Shown in pieces: positions 45,487-54,438 of a stretch of DNA of 64,000 nt. A program made the translations under genes and the position numbers. Origin of the DNA: Paenibacillus sp. XY044 (GTDB taxonomy: Bacteria; Bacillota; Bacilli; Paenibacillales; Paenibacillaceae); the NCBI RefSeq assembly GCF_002257645.1, contig NZ_NQMO01000002.1:186001-250000 (forward strand), in the 5' to 3' direction. The notes below the pieces were generated by a model, which ran no database searches, had not been told where the DNA came from, and saw nothing but the letters and a program-made list of their open reading frames with translations. Position 1 is the first letter of the stretch. Each line of letters begins with the position of its first letter.

Positions 45487-46119
45487 ATGATTGATCGCTA
45501 TCGGACCGTCCGGGGGGCGGGATCCAAGGAAATTGTCATTAAGAAGTCCCGTTTTATCGGCCATGTGAAACCGGTGGACAGCGAGGATGATGCAAACGCT
45601 TTTATCGAAGAAATCAAGAAACTGCACTGGAATGCCACGCATAACTGCTCCTCCTACATGATTGGGGAGAGGGATGAAATCCAGAAGCAGTCGGATGACG
45701 GAGAGCCGAGCGGAACGGCGGGCAAGCCGATTCTGGAGGTGATCCGCAGCCAAGGTTTGAAAAATGTGGCGATCGTCGTGACCCGATACTTCGGCGGCAT
45801 CATGCTGGGGGCGGGGGGGCTGATCCGGGCATACACGGACGGAGCCGTGGCGGCGATTGAAGCGGGTGAAGCCGTTACACGCGTGCTGCACCGCGAGGTT
45901 TTTGTAGATATCGACTATACCTGGCTGGGGAAGGTCGAGAACGAGCTTCGGGGCCGCGAGGTCCGAATGGGGGAAACGGTGTTTACGGATAAGGTACGGC
46001 TGAAGTGCCTGCCGGAAGACCGCGAAGCGGAGTCGTTTATGTCGTGGATGGTGGACTTGACACAGGGGCAATCCCTGATTACGGAGGGCGAAAAGCTTTA
46101 TTTTATTGAAGGGGAATAA
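45487..46119 (+). CDS. YigZ/IMPACT-family protein
   Basis: A 210-residue protein with the UPF0029 N-terminal domain (KKSRFIGHVKPVDSEDDA, HNCSSYMIGE, SDDGEPSGTAGKPIL, TRYFGGIMLGAGGLIRAY) and a C-terminal ferredoxin-like DUF1949 domain. The molecular function is uncertain; relatives are linked to translation control (IMPACT). The ATG at 45487 lies 8 bases after GAAAGGG; two earlier in-frame ATGs (45469, 45481) fit less well. The TetR gene follows 5 bases after its stop. Confidence 0.92.
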   Translation: MIDRYRTVRGAGSKEIVIKKSRFIGHVKPVDSEDDANAFIEEIKKLHWNATHNCSSYMIGERDEIQKQSDDGEPSGTAGKPILEVIRSQGLKNVAIVVTRYFGGIMLGAGGLIRAYTDGAVAAIEAGEAVTRVLHREVFVDIDYTWLGKVENELRGREVRMGETVFTDKVRLKCLPEDREAESFMSWMVDLTQGQSLITEGEKLYFIEGE

Positions 46120-46124
46120 GGTCT

Positions 46125-46709
46125 ATGGCAAGAAGAGCAGTGGAACAGGAGTTGTCGAGGGAGAGGATTCTGGAAGCGGCCAGGCATTTGTTTGTGACCA
46201 AAGGATACCGGGCCATTTCTATGCGCAGTATTGGTCAGCATTTAGGTTACAGTCATGGTTCCTTATATTATCATTTCAAGGAAAAGGCAGAATTGTTCTA
46301 CGCCATCGTGGTTGAGGATTTCAACAATCTCGCTGTACAGCTGAATAAGGTGCTCAAGGTCGCTCCGACCCAGGATTTGACGAAGGTGGAACAGCTTATG
46401 CTGGAATTCATTCGTTTCGGCCTGGACCATCCTTATCAGTACGAGATCATGTTCATGATCCGGGACGAAGAACTGCTGTCCTACTGCCGTTCTGAGCAGG
46501 GACGCTGCTTCGAATTGTTCGCCTCCATGGTGCGCCGCTACATGAACGAGGAGGAGCACGGCCCCGATCATTGCCGCAATCTTCCGCTAACGTTATTTTT
46601 GTCTATGCACGGATTCATATCGTATTACATTCAGGATCGCGTGACTTTTGAGGAGATTAAACCCGCGGCCATTACGCATGTGAAGATATGCTGCCGCAGT
46701 CTGCGGTAA
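46125..46709 (+). CDS. TetR/AcrR-family transcriptional regulator
   Basis: A 194-residue regulator with a TetR HTH at about residues 14-58 (RILEAARHLFVTKGYRAISM, then HLGYSHGSLYYHFKEKAELF) and a helical ligand-binding domain with several Cys residues near the end (KICCRSLR). It is co-transcribed with the YigZ gene. Its target is unknown, and no palindromic operator is obvious in front of the pair. Confidence 0.9.
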   Translation: MARRAVEQELSRERILEAARHLFVTKGYRAISMRSIGQHLGYSHGSLYYHFKEKAELFYAIVVEDFNNLAVQLNKVLKVAPTQDLTKVEQLMLEFIRFGLDHPYQYEIMFMIRDEELLSYCRSEQGRCFELFASMVRRYMNEEEHGPDHCRNLPLTLFLSMHGFISYYIQDRVTFEEIKPAAITHVKICCRSLR

Positions 46710-46883
46710 TTTTTTTAGCTACTTACTTTATAGCGGTGAATTGGTATTGCGCCAACGTATAAATGCTGTGGTGAGTGTGAGCAAAGCTTGAGGATGATAA
46801 GGTGAAGGGGAAGGGCATGAAGAAATGCCTCACACCCCGACACCTGTTTTGTCATGCCTGCTTTCGGAGATACGGCGGTTTTC

Positions 46884-47285
46884 TTACCCCTCCATAATTT
46901 TCACATGGTATTGCCTGCGGCGCGGCCCGTCGAACTCGCAAAAATAAATTCCCTGCCAGCGCCCGAGCAGCAGCTCCCCCTCCGTAATGATCACGGTCTG
47001 CGAAGGCCCACAGGTGATCGACTTCAAATGGGATGCCGTGTTGCCTTCGGCGTGGCGGTACTTCGGATGCTCCCACGGATACACCTCATCCAAACGCAGC
47101 AGCACATCATGCTTGACGTCCGGATCGGCGTTTTCGTTAATGGCGATGCCGGCGGTCGTGTGCGGACAGTATATCAGCACCGTCCCCTCCTTGACCCTAC
47201 TCTGATGAACCAGCGAGATAATCTCGCGGGTAATATCCCTCATTTCGTCCCGTGAAGCCGTACTGAATTCTAGGGTATGCAGCAT
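46884..47285 (-). CDS. YjbQ-family protein (UPF0047, secondary thiamine-phosphate synthase type)
   Basis: A 133-residue protein matching the whole family: IYCPHTTAGIAINENADPDVKHD, YPWEHPKYRHAEGNTASHLKS and LGRWQGIYFCEFDGPR. The conserved His and Asp residues form the metal/active site. Some members have weak thiamine-phosphate synthase activity; the physiological role is unsettled. AAAGGAGA precedes the ATG. It converges with the TetR gene across 174 bases in which I see no clear terminator. Confidence 0.92.
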   Translation of the reverse strand: MLHTLEFSTASRDEMRDITREIISLVHQSRVKEGTVLIYCPHTTAGIAINENADPDVKHDVLLRLDEVYPWEHPKYRHAEGNTASHLKSITCGPSQTVIITEGELLLGRWQGIYFCEFDGPRRRQYHVKIMEG

Positions 47286-47407
47286 GTAGTCCGTCTCCTT
47301 TCCTGGGCTGTTTGCCTAATTTTGGACATGTTATAAGCCTATCATACAGCTGCCGCGCCGCATGCACAATGAACGGCGGGCCTATTCCGCCAATGGATAA
47401 AGTTAAT

Positions 47408-47945
47408 CTAGAAGGTAGCTGGAGAGGGAACGGCAATCAGCAGCGTCTCCCCCTCGGCGATATTTTTGTAACTATGCGGCGTTCGGGCATCGTAATAAAT
47501 GCTGTCGCCTTCTTCGAGCGTGAACCGTTCATTTCCAAGGACGAACTCCAATCGTCCGGTATGGATAAAAAGGAACTCCTCCCCTTCGGGATGGCCAACG
47601 CTGACGTCCCCCGATGTTGCGCCTTTTTCGAGAACTCCCCAAATCGGTCCCATCTTGTTGCCGCTTCCGTGACTGAGAGCATATTCTGGAACCCTCGGAA
47701 TGAACGAGGGGTTTTCGTTCGTTTTTTCTGATGACGATGCTTCGTTTCTCCTCGCCGAACAGATCGGTAAAATTCACGCCCAGAGCGTTAGCTATACGCT
47801 TGAGAACGCTTAGGGATGGATTCACCTTGTCGCGTTCGATTTCACTGAGAAAAGACAAAGAGATGGAGGCCATGGTGGAAACCTCTTTGAGTGTCAATTT
47901 TTGTTTTTTTCTCGTATTTCGAATGGTATCGCCGATTAAATTCAT
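47408..47945 (-). pseudogene. XRE-cupin transcriptional regulator split by a +1 frameshift in an A6 run
   Basis: The first frame from 47945 gives an XRE helix-turn-helix (IRNTRKKQKLTLKEVSTMAS to NALGVNFTDLF) up to SIVIRK. The remaining cupin domain (MGPIWGVLEKGATSGDVSVG to LLIAVPSPATF) is in another frame ending at 47408. Removing one A from the six at 47722-47727 (T on the plus strand) joins them into one protein of about 178 residues with a sensible junction (IRKTNENPSFIPRVPEYALS). As given, the product would be a truncated DNA-binding protein. It could be a sequencing error, a slippage (phase-variable) site or a true pseudogene. It is divergent from the hydrolase genes it may control. Confidence 0.85.
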
Positions 47946-48066
47946 CAGAATTCCTCCTCACCGAAAATTTCGCTGTGAACGTAATTTTTATGTGTATCAT
48001 ATCGGATATTTGCAGTGGTATCAAGCACTTTGATGCAGAGGGAATTACGCTGTAAAACCGTTGAAT

Positions 48067-48101
48067 TATCAGGGTTTAAGAACTACTATTATATCAGGGT
48101 T
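48067..48101 (+). promoter_or_regulatory. Paired direct repeat upstream of the MBL hydrolase
   Basis: TATCAGGGTT occurs at 48067-48076 and 48092-48101, 25 bases apart, in the 303-base gap between the XRE-cupin gene and the hydrolase. The same gap holds TTTCGCTGTGAA (near 47967) and TTACGCTGTAAA (near 48045), and a GGGA-N10-TCCC dyad before TATAAA at about 48189. These are candidate regulator sites; the binding protein is unknown. Confidence 0.4.
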
Positions 48102-48248
48102 GATGTGCAGCCTCATACCCGGGTATTTATGCATTTCTTCAACCATTTCCATATGAGCGAAATTTTTGGGATGGTTTCAGGTCCCATTATAAATACGATA
48201 GTTGTCCCAAACGATCTACGATTCAGAAAGAAAACCGGAGGATTTCAA

Positions 48249-49133
48249 ATGAACAAAGTCTATAAAGTAGGCGACGCGACCGTAACCCGTGTCACGGAAA
48301 TGACACTGAGCGGCGTCCCGCCGGAAATTTATTTTGCAGGCTCGTGGGACCCGGAGTTCTTGGAAAAGAATCGGGATACCCTGCCAGCCGGTCTAATCGA
48401 CGGCGATTCTCAGCTTGTCGTTAGTATTGGAACTTGGGTCGTGAAGACGCCGGACCATACGATCCTTATTGATACAGCAACGGGAAATGATAAAAGTCTT
48501 CCGTATAATCCGGAATTGTCCAATCTAAAGCTGCCCTATCTCGAACGTCTCCTGGAGGCGGGGGTTACGCCGGAGGATGTGGACTATGTTCTGTTGACGC
48601 ATTTGCATGTGGATCATGTCGGCTGGAATACAAGGCTAGCAGACGGTAAATGGGTACCGACGTTTCCGAACGCTACCTATGTATTTCCGCTTGCGGAACA
48701 ACAATATTACTCCAGCCCGGCCAGCCATAATAAAGAAAACGAACCTAACTTTAACGCATACGAAGAGAGCGTTCTGCCTGTTGTCGAAGCTGGAATGATA
48801 AAGACGATCCCTCCCGAGGGGGGAGAGTTCCTCGACTTGTTCAAATTTATTCCGACTCCCGGCCATAGCATCGGTCAAATGTCGATCAGCCTCGCGTCTG
48901 GCGGAGAAGAAGCTTTGTTCGGCGCTGACGTGATGCACCATCCGTTTCAGGTATACCATCCCGAGTGGAATTCCATGTATTGCGAATTCACGGAACAAGC
49001 AGGCGTCTCCCGACGTTGGGTGCTAGATTATGTCGCGGATCGGCCCATCATTTATTTCAGTACCCATTTTCCGGGGAGTTCTGCGGGGTATGTGACTCGT
49101 GACGGCAACGGATTCAAATGGGAATTCATCTAA
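48249..49133 (+). CDS. Metallo-beta-lactamase-fold hydrolase
   Basis: A 294-residue MBL-fold enzyme with the metal site LLTHLHVDHVGWN (HxHxDH), the further ligands in TPGHSIGQMS and FGADVMHHP, and a final His in YFSTHFPG. Motif spacing and length resemble lactonase-type (including AHL-lactonase-like) and organophosphate-hydrolase-like members, but the substrate cannot be assigned. ATG 48249 follows GGAGGAT; the frame extends upstream without another good site. An alpha/beta hydrolase follows after 36 bases, suggesting a two-step degradative unit. Confidence 0.88.
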   Translation: MNKVYKVGDATVTRVTEMTLSGVPPEIYFAGSWDPEFLEKNRDTLPAGLIDGDSQLVVSIGTWVVKTPDHTILIDTATGNDKSLPYNPELSNLKLPYLERLLEAGVTPEDVDYVLLTHLHVDHVGWNTRLADGKWVPTFPNATYVFPLAEQQYYSSPASHNKENEPNFNAYEESVLPVVEAGMIKTIPPEGGEFLDLFKFIPTPGHSIGQMSISLASGGEEALFGADVMHHPFQVYHPEWNSMYCEFTEQAGVSRRWVLDYVADRPIIYFSTHFPGSSAGYVTRDGNGFKWEFI

Positions 49134-49169
49134 TAAACGATCCTAATCACATTGAAAGGTGCTGACAAC

Positions 49170-50168
49170 ATGACGACAAACGATTTTAAGCACGATACAC
49201 CGATTTTGACCGAAGACCACCGTATCCCCAGCGATACGTCCGGAATCGAACTATATGTACGCAACAAACGTCCGGCTTCCATGAACACGTTCACGAACGA
49301 GAAAACGATTGTCATGGTTCACGGTGCCACATATCCGATCGGCAGTTTGTATGACGTTGAATTGGATGGCTTCACATTCTTGGACTACTTGGCCAGCCAT
49401 GGTTACGACGTGTATGCCGTAGATGTACGCGGCTACGGGGGGTCGACAAGACCCCCTGAGATGGAGCAGCCCGCTGACTCCAACCCTCCGCTGGTTCGCA
49501 CGGAAACGGGAGTTCGCGACTTAGGCTCGGCGGTAGACTTCGTTTTAAAACATCGAAATTTATCGAAGGTCAACATTTTGGGAATGTCCTGGGGCGGAAC
49601 GGTCGCCGGGGCTTATACGAGCCGGAACAACGAAAAAGTAAATAAGCTTATTCTTGTTGCGCCTCAGTGGCTGAGCACAAAACCGGTCCCTATCGATACC
49701 GGGGGTGCACTCGGCTCCTATCGCCTCGTTCCGGTCGGAAGCACGAAGGAACGCTGGCTAAGCGCCGCCCCTGAAGATAAACGCGGCGATCTGATTCCGG
49801 AAGGCTGGTTCGAACAATGGACCGAAGCGACGTTAGCTTCCGATCCGGGAAGCCACTGCGCCCATCCGGGACATATTCGGGCGACCAATGGGCCGATTCT
49901 GGACATCCGTGAATACTGGACGGCGAACAGAGCTTTTTATGAGCCCAAGGAGATCACGGTGCCTGTCCTTCTTGTTCACGCGGAATGGGACATCGATGTG
50001 CCTCTTGAATTGGCGCAAAACTTCTTCACGTCACTGACCGGCGCCGTTTATCGCCGCTGGGTAGAGATTGGGGAAGGGACGCATATGGTGCTGCTGGAGA
50101 AAAACAGGATGCAGGCTTTTCAAGCGATCCGCGGCTTCCTGGAAGAATCGTACATCCCGGCGAAATAA
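49170..50168 (+). CDS. Alpha/beta-fold hydrolase
   Basis: A 332-residue hydrolase with the oxyanion region MVHGATYPIGS, the nucleophile elbow GMSWGG (Ser near residue 142), acid Asp in HAEWDIDVP and His in GEGTHMVLLE, giving a complete catalytic triad. There is no signal peptide. AAAGGTG stands 9 bases before the ATG at 49170. It is co-transcribed with the MBL hydrolase and ends at a strong terminator. The substrate is unknown. Confidence 0.9.
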   Translation: MTTNDFKHDTPILTEDHRIPSDTSGIELYVRNKRPASMNTFTNEKTIVMVHGATYPIGSLYDVELDGFTFLDYLASHGYDVYAVDVRGYGGSTRPPEMEQPADSNPPLVRTETGVRDLGSAVDFVLKHRNLSKVNILGMSWGGTVAGAYTSRNNEKVNKLILVAPQWLSTKPVPIDTGGALGSYRLVPVGSTKERWLSAAPEDKRGDLIPEGWFEQWTEATLASDPGSHCAHPGHIRATNGPILDIREYWTANRAFYEPKEITVPVLLVHAEWDIDVPLELAQNFFTSLTGAVYRRWVEIGEGTHMVLLEKNRMQAFQAIRGFLEESYIPAK

Positions 50169-50208
50169 CCCGGGTGCAGTGCCCAACATTTCATATGCCT
50201 AAAACGAG

Positions 50209-50237
50209 GCCTGCGGCATGCTGCCGCAGGCTTTTTT
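50209..50237 (+). terminator. Terminator after the two hydrolase genes
   Basis: GCCTGCGGCA/CTGCCGCAGGC stem with six T after it. Confidence 0.9.
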
Positions 50238-50269
50238 CGTACCCACACTTTTGAAAGAAGGCGAATCGT

Positions 50270-51181
50270 TTGCGGTCCTATCTGCTTCTCTTATTTTGCG
50301 CATCCCTTTACGGTAGCAACTTCGTGCTGGGCTCGCTTTTGCTGCAAGCATTTCCTGCGCTGCATCTATCGGCCTATCGGCTTGCCGTCTCCTCGGTGTT
50401 CCTGCTCATTTATTTGATAGGGACCCGCCGATGGGTCCGGGTTACGCTGCGGGATGCCGTGTACTTCATACCGTATGCTCTAGTGGGGATGCTGCTGCAT
50501 CAAGTTTCCTTCTTTACGGGGCTGCGCACGGTCGATGCGACGACGGCATCATTGATATTATCGTTATCACCTATTTGTACTGCGCTGTTTGCTCGCCTGT
50601 TTCTGAAGGAATCGTTTACGCTTCGGATGACGATCGGATCGGTCGTCGCCTTTGCCGGTGTCGTTTTTATTGTAGCGAATGGCGCAGGTTTCATGCTTCG
50701 CATCTCGTCCGGCATTGGATGGATGCTGATTTGCATGCTGGCATTTTCAGGGTCTGTCATTCTCATGAAAAAGCTGACTGAGCGCGTCGAACCGCTTGTG
50801 GCAACGGCTTACTCTACGATGCTGGGTTGTATTGCGGTACTTCCAGTATCGATCTGGAGCGAACCGCATGCTGAAATTCGCCCACACTATGGGTGGTGGC
50901 TTGCCTTAATTGGATCCGCGCTGCTTATCCAAGGATTATGCGCCGTCGTCTGGAACGCTCAAATTCGCAAGGTAGGCGCCGCGACGGCGTCCCTGTTTCT
51001 GAATTTGCAGCCATTCGTTGCAATGGTATCGGGCTATTTCATCCTAGGTACGCCGATTACCTATATGCAAGTTGCGGGTTCGTTACTGATTATTTGCGGC
51101 GTCATCCTGGCGACCTTCCAACGACGCTCGAAAGGAAATGCGCATGCCGATCAACTCCATATGTCCGTGGTGAAGCGATAA
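50270..51181 (+). CDS. EamA/DMT-superfamily transporter
   Basis: A 303-residue permease with about ten hydrophobic segments in two EamA repeats (LYGSNFVLGSLLLQAF...TVDATTASLILSLSPICTA; WWLALIGSALLIQGLCAVVW...GAATASLFLNLQPFVAM). These carriers usually export amino acids or metabolites. The TTG start at 50270 has GAAGGCG upstream and begins directly with the first helix. It follows the hydrolase operon but is separated by a terminator. Confidence 0.88.
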   Translation: MRSYLLLLFCASLYGSNFVLGSLLLQAFPALHLSAYRLAVSSVFLLIYLIGTRRWVRVTLRDAVYFIPYALVGMLLHQVSFFTGLRTVDATTASLILSLSPICTALFARLFLKESFTLRMTIGSVVAFAGVVFIVANGAGFMLRISSGIGWMLICMLAFSGSVILMKKLTERVEPLVATAYSTMLGCIAVLPVSIWSEPHAEIRPHYGWWLALIGSALLIQGLCAVVWNAQIRKVGAATASLFLNLQPFVAMVSGYFILGTPITYMQVAGSLLIICGVILATFQRRSKGNAHADQLHMSVVKR

Positions 51182-51298
51182 CAGAGTGGAATGCTGGGAA
51201 TTTCATCACAAACGGCCTCGATCAGGCAATGGATCATAACGGTTAGACCCTGACTTTGCCCCGAAACAGGTGGCATATTCCGGACTGAAAAATGCAGG

Positions 51299-51322
51299 GC
51301 CTGCACTCGTGCAGGCTCTTTT
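51299..51322 (+). terminator. Terminator after the EamA transporter
   Basis: GCCTGCA-CTCG-TGCAGGC stem followed by TCTTTTC. Confidence 0.7.
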
Positions 51323-51365
51323 CTTCGCGGCGTAAACGGAGACTGGAAATAAATCTATTTTTGTA

Positions 51366-51395
51366 TTGACGGTGTGAGACAGTTTTTGGTAAAGT
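51366..51395 (+). promoter_or_regulatory. Candidate promoter of the sulfate transport operon
   Basis: TTGACG (51366-51371) and TAAAGT (51390-51395) are 18 bases apart. Downstream, ATAGGAATAATTT (51424-51436) recalls one half of a CymR-type cysteine-regulon operator; this is a weak match. The rest of the 323-base gap shows no gene and no S-box. Confidence 0.45.
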
Positions 51396-51504
51396 ACTGA
51401 TAAGCAAAATCCAAGTAGTCAAATAGGAATAATTTAATCTTTGATGGAAATCATCAATCGTCAAGCGCCGACCGGGCCGATTCCCGGAGGCAGGGAGGGG
51501 TCAA

Positions 51505-52320
51505 GTGAATACACTGCTGCGACATAAAGGCTGGACTTGGGGTTTTCGAAGCACCGTTCTTCTTTATTTTGTACTGCTGGTCGTGCTCCCTTTGCTGGGA
51601 GTGTATTATCATTCGTTCTCGCTGGGATGGAGCGCTTTTGCGGAAAGCGTGAAAGACCCGATCGCGTGGAAATCCGTGCTCCTTACGCTGAAATTGGCCC
51701 TCGTGGCCACGATGATTAACGTTCTGATCGGTACGATGATCGGCTGGGTGATCGTCCGCTACCGTTTTCCGGGCAGATCGCTCCTGAACAGTCTGGTGGA
51801 TCTCCCTTTTGCCCTGCCGACCGCAGTCGGGGGCCTTATGATTCTGCTTTTACTCGGACCGGGAAGCCTGATCGGCGGAGCTGCCGAAGCGCTCGGCTTC
51901 GAAATCGTGTTCCATCAGCCGGCGATCATCATCGCCATGGTATTCGTCACGTTTCCTTTCGTCATCCGTGCGGTTCAGCCGCTGCTGGAGGAGATCGATC
52001 CTTCCGAGGAGGAGGCGGCGCGGACGCTGGGGGCGTCGGGGAGCAAAATCTTTTTCAAAGTCGTGCTGCCGTCCATGCTGCCGGGTATGCTCAGCGGGGG
52101 GATGCTGGCCTTCTCCCGGGCGCTGGCGGAGTTTGGGGCCGTCGTGCTCGTTGCCGGCAACATTCCGGGCCGAACGCTGATCGCTTCCGTGTTTATTTAC
52201 GGGGAGGTTGAGAGCGACAATACCGCCGGGGCCGCTGCCGTGTCGATTCTGCTGCTAACGCTGTCCTTTGTCATACTCTGGGTCGTGAATTTTGTGCAGA
52301 CGAAGGGGAAGAGAGCATGA
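51505..52320 (+). CDS. cysT: Sulfate ABC transporter permease CysT
   Basis: One of two membrane subunits of the sulfate/thiosulfate importer. The 271-residue protein has six hydrophobic segments and the permease EAA-type loop EEAARTLGASGSKIFFKVVLP. The family stretches DLPFALPTAVGGLMILLLLGP and FSRALAEFGAVVLVAGNIPGRT are present. The GTG start follows AGGGAGGGG by 4-5 bases. Its TGA overlaps the cysW ATG (ATGA). Confidence 0.95.
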   Translation: MNTLLRHKGWTWGFRSTVLLYFVLLVVLPLLGVYYHSFSLGWSAFAESVKDPIAWKSVLLTLKLALVATMINVLIGTMIGWVIVRYRFPGRSLLNSLVDLPFALPTAVGGLMILLLLGPGSLIGGAAEALGFEIVFHQPAIIIAMVFVTFPFVIRAVQPLLEEIDPSEEEAARTLGASGSKIFFKVVLPSMLPGMLSGGMLAFSRALAEFGAVVLVAGNIPGRTLIASVFIYGEVESDNTAGAAAVSILLLTLSFVILWVVNFVQTKGKRA

Positions 52321-53114
52321 AGAAACTGTGGATTACGCTGACATACCTAGTCTTTTTCCTGCTGCTAATCGCTCCCCTCGGCAAAATGGTCATGGGCGCC
52401 TTTGAAGATGGGCTGGGCGGTCTGGGTGATGCCCTGGCAAGGCCTGAGGCGCTGCACGCCCTGATGATGACCGGGCTGATCGTCGTCACCGTGACGGTGC
52501 TGAACACGCTGCTCGGCATGATGATGGCCATCTATCTCGTTCGCGGCAGCTGGATGAGCGGCGGGCTTCGGCGCTTTCTGAACAGCATCGTCGACCTGCC
52601 GTATGCAGTATCCCCCGTCATTGGGGGGCTGATGATCGTGCTCCTGCTGGGGCCGGGAAGCGCAGTGGGGGCTTTTTTCGAGGATATCGGCTTTAAAATC
52701 GTGTACGCCTTTCCGGGAATGGTCATTGCCACACTGTTCGTTACTTTTCCGCTCATGGTGCGAGAGGTGATGCCGGTGCTGCAGGAGATCGGGGCTCAGC
52801 AGGAAGAAGCGGCCTCGACGCTGGGGGCCTACGGCTGGACGACCTTCTGGAAGGTAACCTGGCCGTCGATCCGCTGGGCGGTCATATACGGCATCGTGCT
52901 GACGGTGGCTCGCTCCCTGGGCGAGTTCGGGGCGGTGCTTGTCGTGTCGGGTAATATCATAAACAGGACCCAAACGGCGACAACGCTGGTGTACCAGGAC
53001 GTCGAAAATTTCAACGTCATTTCGGCCAACAGCGTTGCGCTGGTTCTGGCTGCTTTTTCGGTAAGTCTGCTCCTCCTGATGGAATGGGCCAAAAAAAGAA
53101 GGGAAGTGCGCTGA
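52317..53114 (+). CDS. cysW: Sulfate ABC transporter permease CysW
   Basis: Second permease of the sulfate importer, 265 residues and six hydrophobic segments. It shows DLPYAVSPVIGGLMIVLLLGP, the coupling loop EEAASTLGAYGWTTFWKVTWP, and RSLGEFGAVLVVSGNIINRTQTA. It overlaps cysT by 4 bases and is 1 base from cysA, so the three are one transcript. Confidence 0.95.
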   Translation: MKKLWITLTYLVFFLLLIAPLGKMVMGAFEDGLGGLGDALARPEALHALMMTGLIVVTVTVLNTLLGMMMAIYLVRGSWMSGGLRRFLNSIVDLPYAVSPVIGGLMIVLLLGPGSAVGAFFEDIGFKIVYAFPGMVIATLFVTFPLMVREVMPVLQEIGAQQEEAASTLGAYGWTTFWKVTWPSIRWAVIYGIVLTVARSLGEFGAVLVVSGNIINRTQTATTLVYQDVENFNVISANSVALVLAAFSVSLLLLMEWAKKRREVR

Positions 53115-53115
53115 T

Positions 53116-54180
53116 ATGCATGTGGAAGTTCGCGGATTGAACAAGCATTTTGGTGATTTTCATGCCGTAAAGGATGTGCATTTTGGAATTGAAAAGGGCC
53201 ACCTGATCGGTCTGCTCGGACCGAGCGGCGGCGGCAAAACGTCGATTCTGCGGATGCTTGCAGGGCTGGAGACGCCGGACAGCGGGGAAATCCGCTTCCA
53301 CGGAGAGCTGGTCAACGCGCTTCCGCCGCAGGAGCGGGGCATCGGATTTGTGTTCCAGAACTACGCGCTGTTCAAGCACATGACGGTGTTCGACAATATC
53401 GCGTTCGGCCTGAAAGTGAAGAAGACGCCGAAGTCGCAGATCAAGGACCGGGTCATGGAGCTTGTCGAGCTGACCGGGCTGGCGGGCTTTGAGAAGCGCT
53501 ATCCGCAGCAGCTCTCAGGCGGGCAGCGTCAGCGGGTCGCCTTTGCCCGGGCGCTGGCCCCGGAGCCGCAGCTGCTGCTGCTGGATGAGCCGTTTGCGGC
53601 GATCGACGCCAAGATCCGGCAGGAGCTCCGCTCCTGGCTGAGAGAGCTGATCGAGCGGGTGGGCATCACGTCGATCTTCGTGACGCATGACCAGGACGAG
53701 GCGATCGAGGTAGCTGATGAAATCATGATCATTAACCAGGGACGCCTGGAGCAGAAGGGTACCCCGTGGGATATTTACAAGGAGCCGAAGACGCCGTTCG
53801 TCGCGACCTTTATCGGGGAGTCCACCGTGGTGGAAAATGCCCGCGAACTGAAAGGCTTCGAGGAAGCTGCCGAGGGCAGCGGCACCCGGGCGCTTATCCG
53901 GCCGGAGTACATCGAAGTCGGCGAACCCGACGAATTCCGGGTGCTGTCCGCGACGGAGGAAGGCATCGTGCGTCACCTGCATTTCCGCGGCAGCGAGTGG
54001 ATGGTGGAAGTCGAAGTCGGCAGCCACAAGCTGATGACGTACCGCTCGCTGGAGAAGGATACGCTGCAGCCGGGTCAGCCGGTACGGGTGCTGGTGCACC
54101 GCGCTTACCTGTTTAACGACGAGCGCAGCTGGATCGAAGAGAACCAGCTCAAGGTCGACCCGATGCCGGTCATTATTTAG
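53116..54180 (+). CDS. cysA: Sulfate ABC transporter ATP-binding protein CysA
   Basis: ATPase of the sulfate importer, 354 residues. Walker A GPSGGGKTS near residue 37, Q-loop FQNYALFKHMTV, signature LSGGQRQRVAFARAL, Walker B LLLLDEPFAAID and the switch His in VTHDQDEAIE are all present, followed by a TOBE-like C-terminal domain (residues about 240-354). It closes the cysTWA block; the binding-protein gene follows after 258 bases. Confidence 0.95.
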   Translation: MHVEVRGLNKHFGDFHAVKDVHFGIEKGHLIGLLGPSGGGKTSILRMLAGLETPDSGEIRFHGELVNALPPQERGIGFVFQNYALFKHMTVFDNIAFGLKVKKTPKSQIKDRVMELVELTGLAGFEKRYPQQLSGGQRQRVAFARALAPEPQLLLLDEPFAAIDAKIRQELRSWLRELIERVGITSIFVTHDQDEAIEVADEIMIINQGRLEQKGTPWDIYKEPKTPFVATFIGESTVVENARELKGFEEAAEGSGTRALIRPEYIEVGEPDEFRVLSATEEGIVRHLHFRGSEWMVEVEVGSHKLMTYRSLEKDTLQPGQPVRVLVHRAYLFNDERSWIEENQLKVDPMPVII

Positions 54181-54373
54181 TGGGATCAGATACTTAACAC
54201 GGATACGCTCCTCATGAGGAGATGACATAGAAAAGCCTTAGGGTTGACTCAATCCTGTAAATGCGGTCCTGTTCTTGTGAAATTGGCTGGGTTGAGCCCG
54301 ATAGATCCGTTCTCGTTTTTAATGAAAATGATCGCTGAGACACCTCTTGGAAGATAACCAATATTACGACTCC

Positions 54374-54393
54374 AGCCTGCCCTCCGGCAGGCT
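54374..54393 (+). other. Hairpin in the cysA-sbp gap
   Basis: AGCCTGCC-CTCC-GGCAGGCT is a perfect 8-base-pair stem without a T-run, 45 bases before the binding-protein start. The 258-base gap otherwise holds no gene. It could protect the messenger end or adjust expression of the binding protein relative to the permeases. Confidence 0.5.
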
Positions 54394-54438
54394 GATGCGG
54401 CAAACGCGGCAAGTTTCAGCCTAAAGGAGTGGCAGACG

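Noticed and set aside
48015..48248. 78-codon N-terminal extension of the MBL hydrolase
   Set aside because: The good site GGAGGAT lies before ATG 48249 and the extension covers the promoter and repeat region.
51182..51504. S-box or other riboswitch before the sulfate operon
   Set aside because: No S-box core or downstream antiterminator/terminator pair is visible; only a promoter and a weak CymR-like half site.
54241..54320. Fourth copy of the 90-base inverted repeat in the cysA-sbp gap
   Set aside because: It shares only short words (TTGACTCAA, GTTGAGCC) with the family; the arms do not match or pair.
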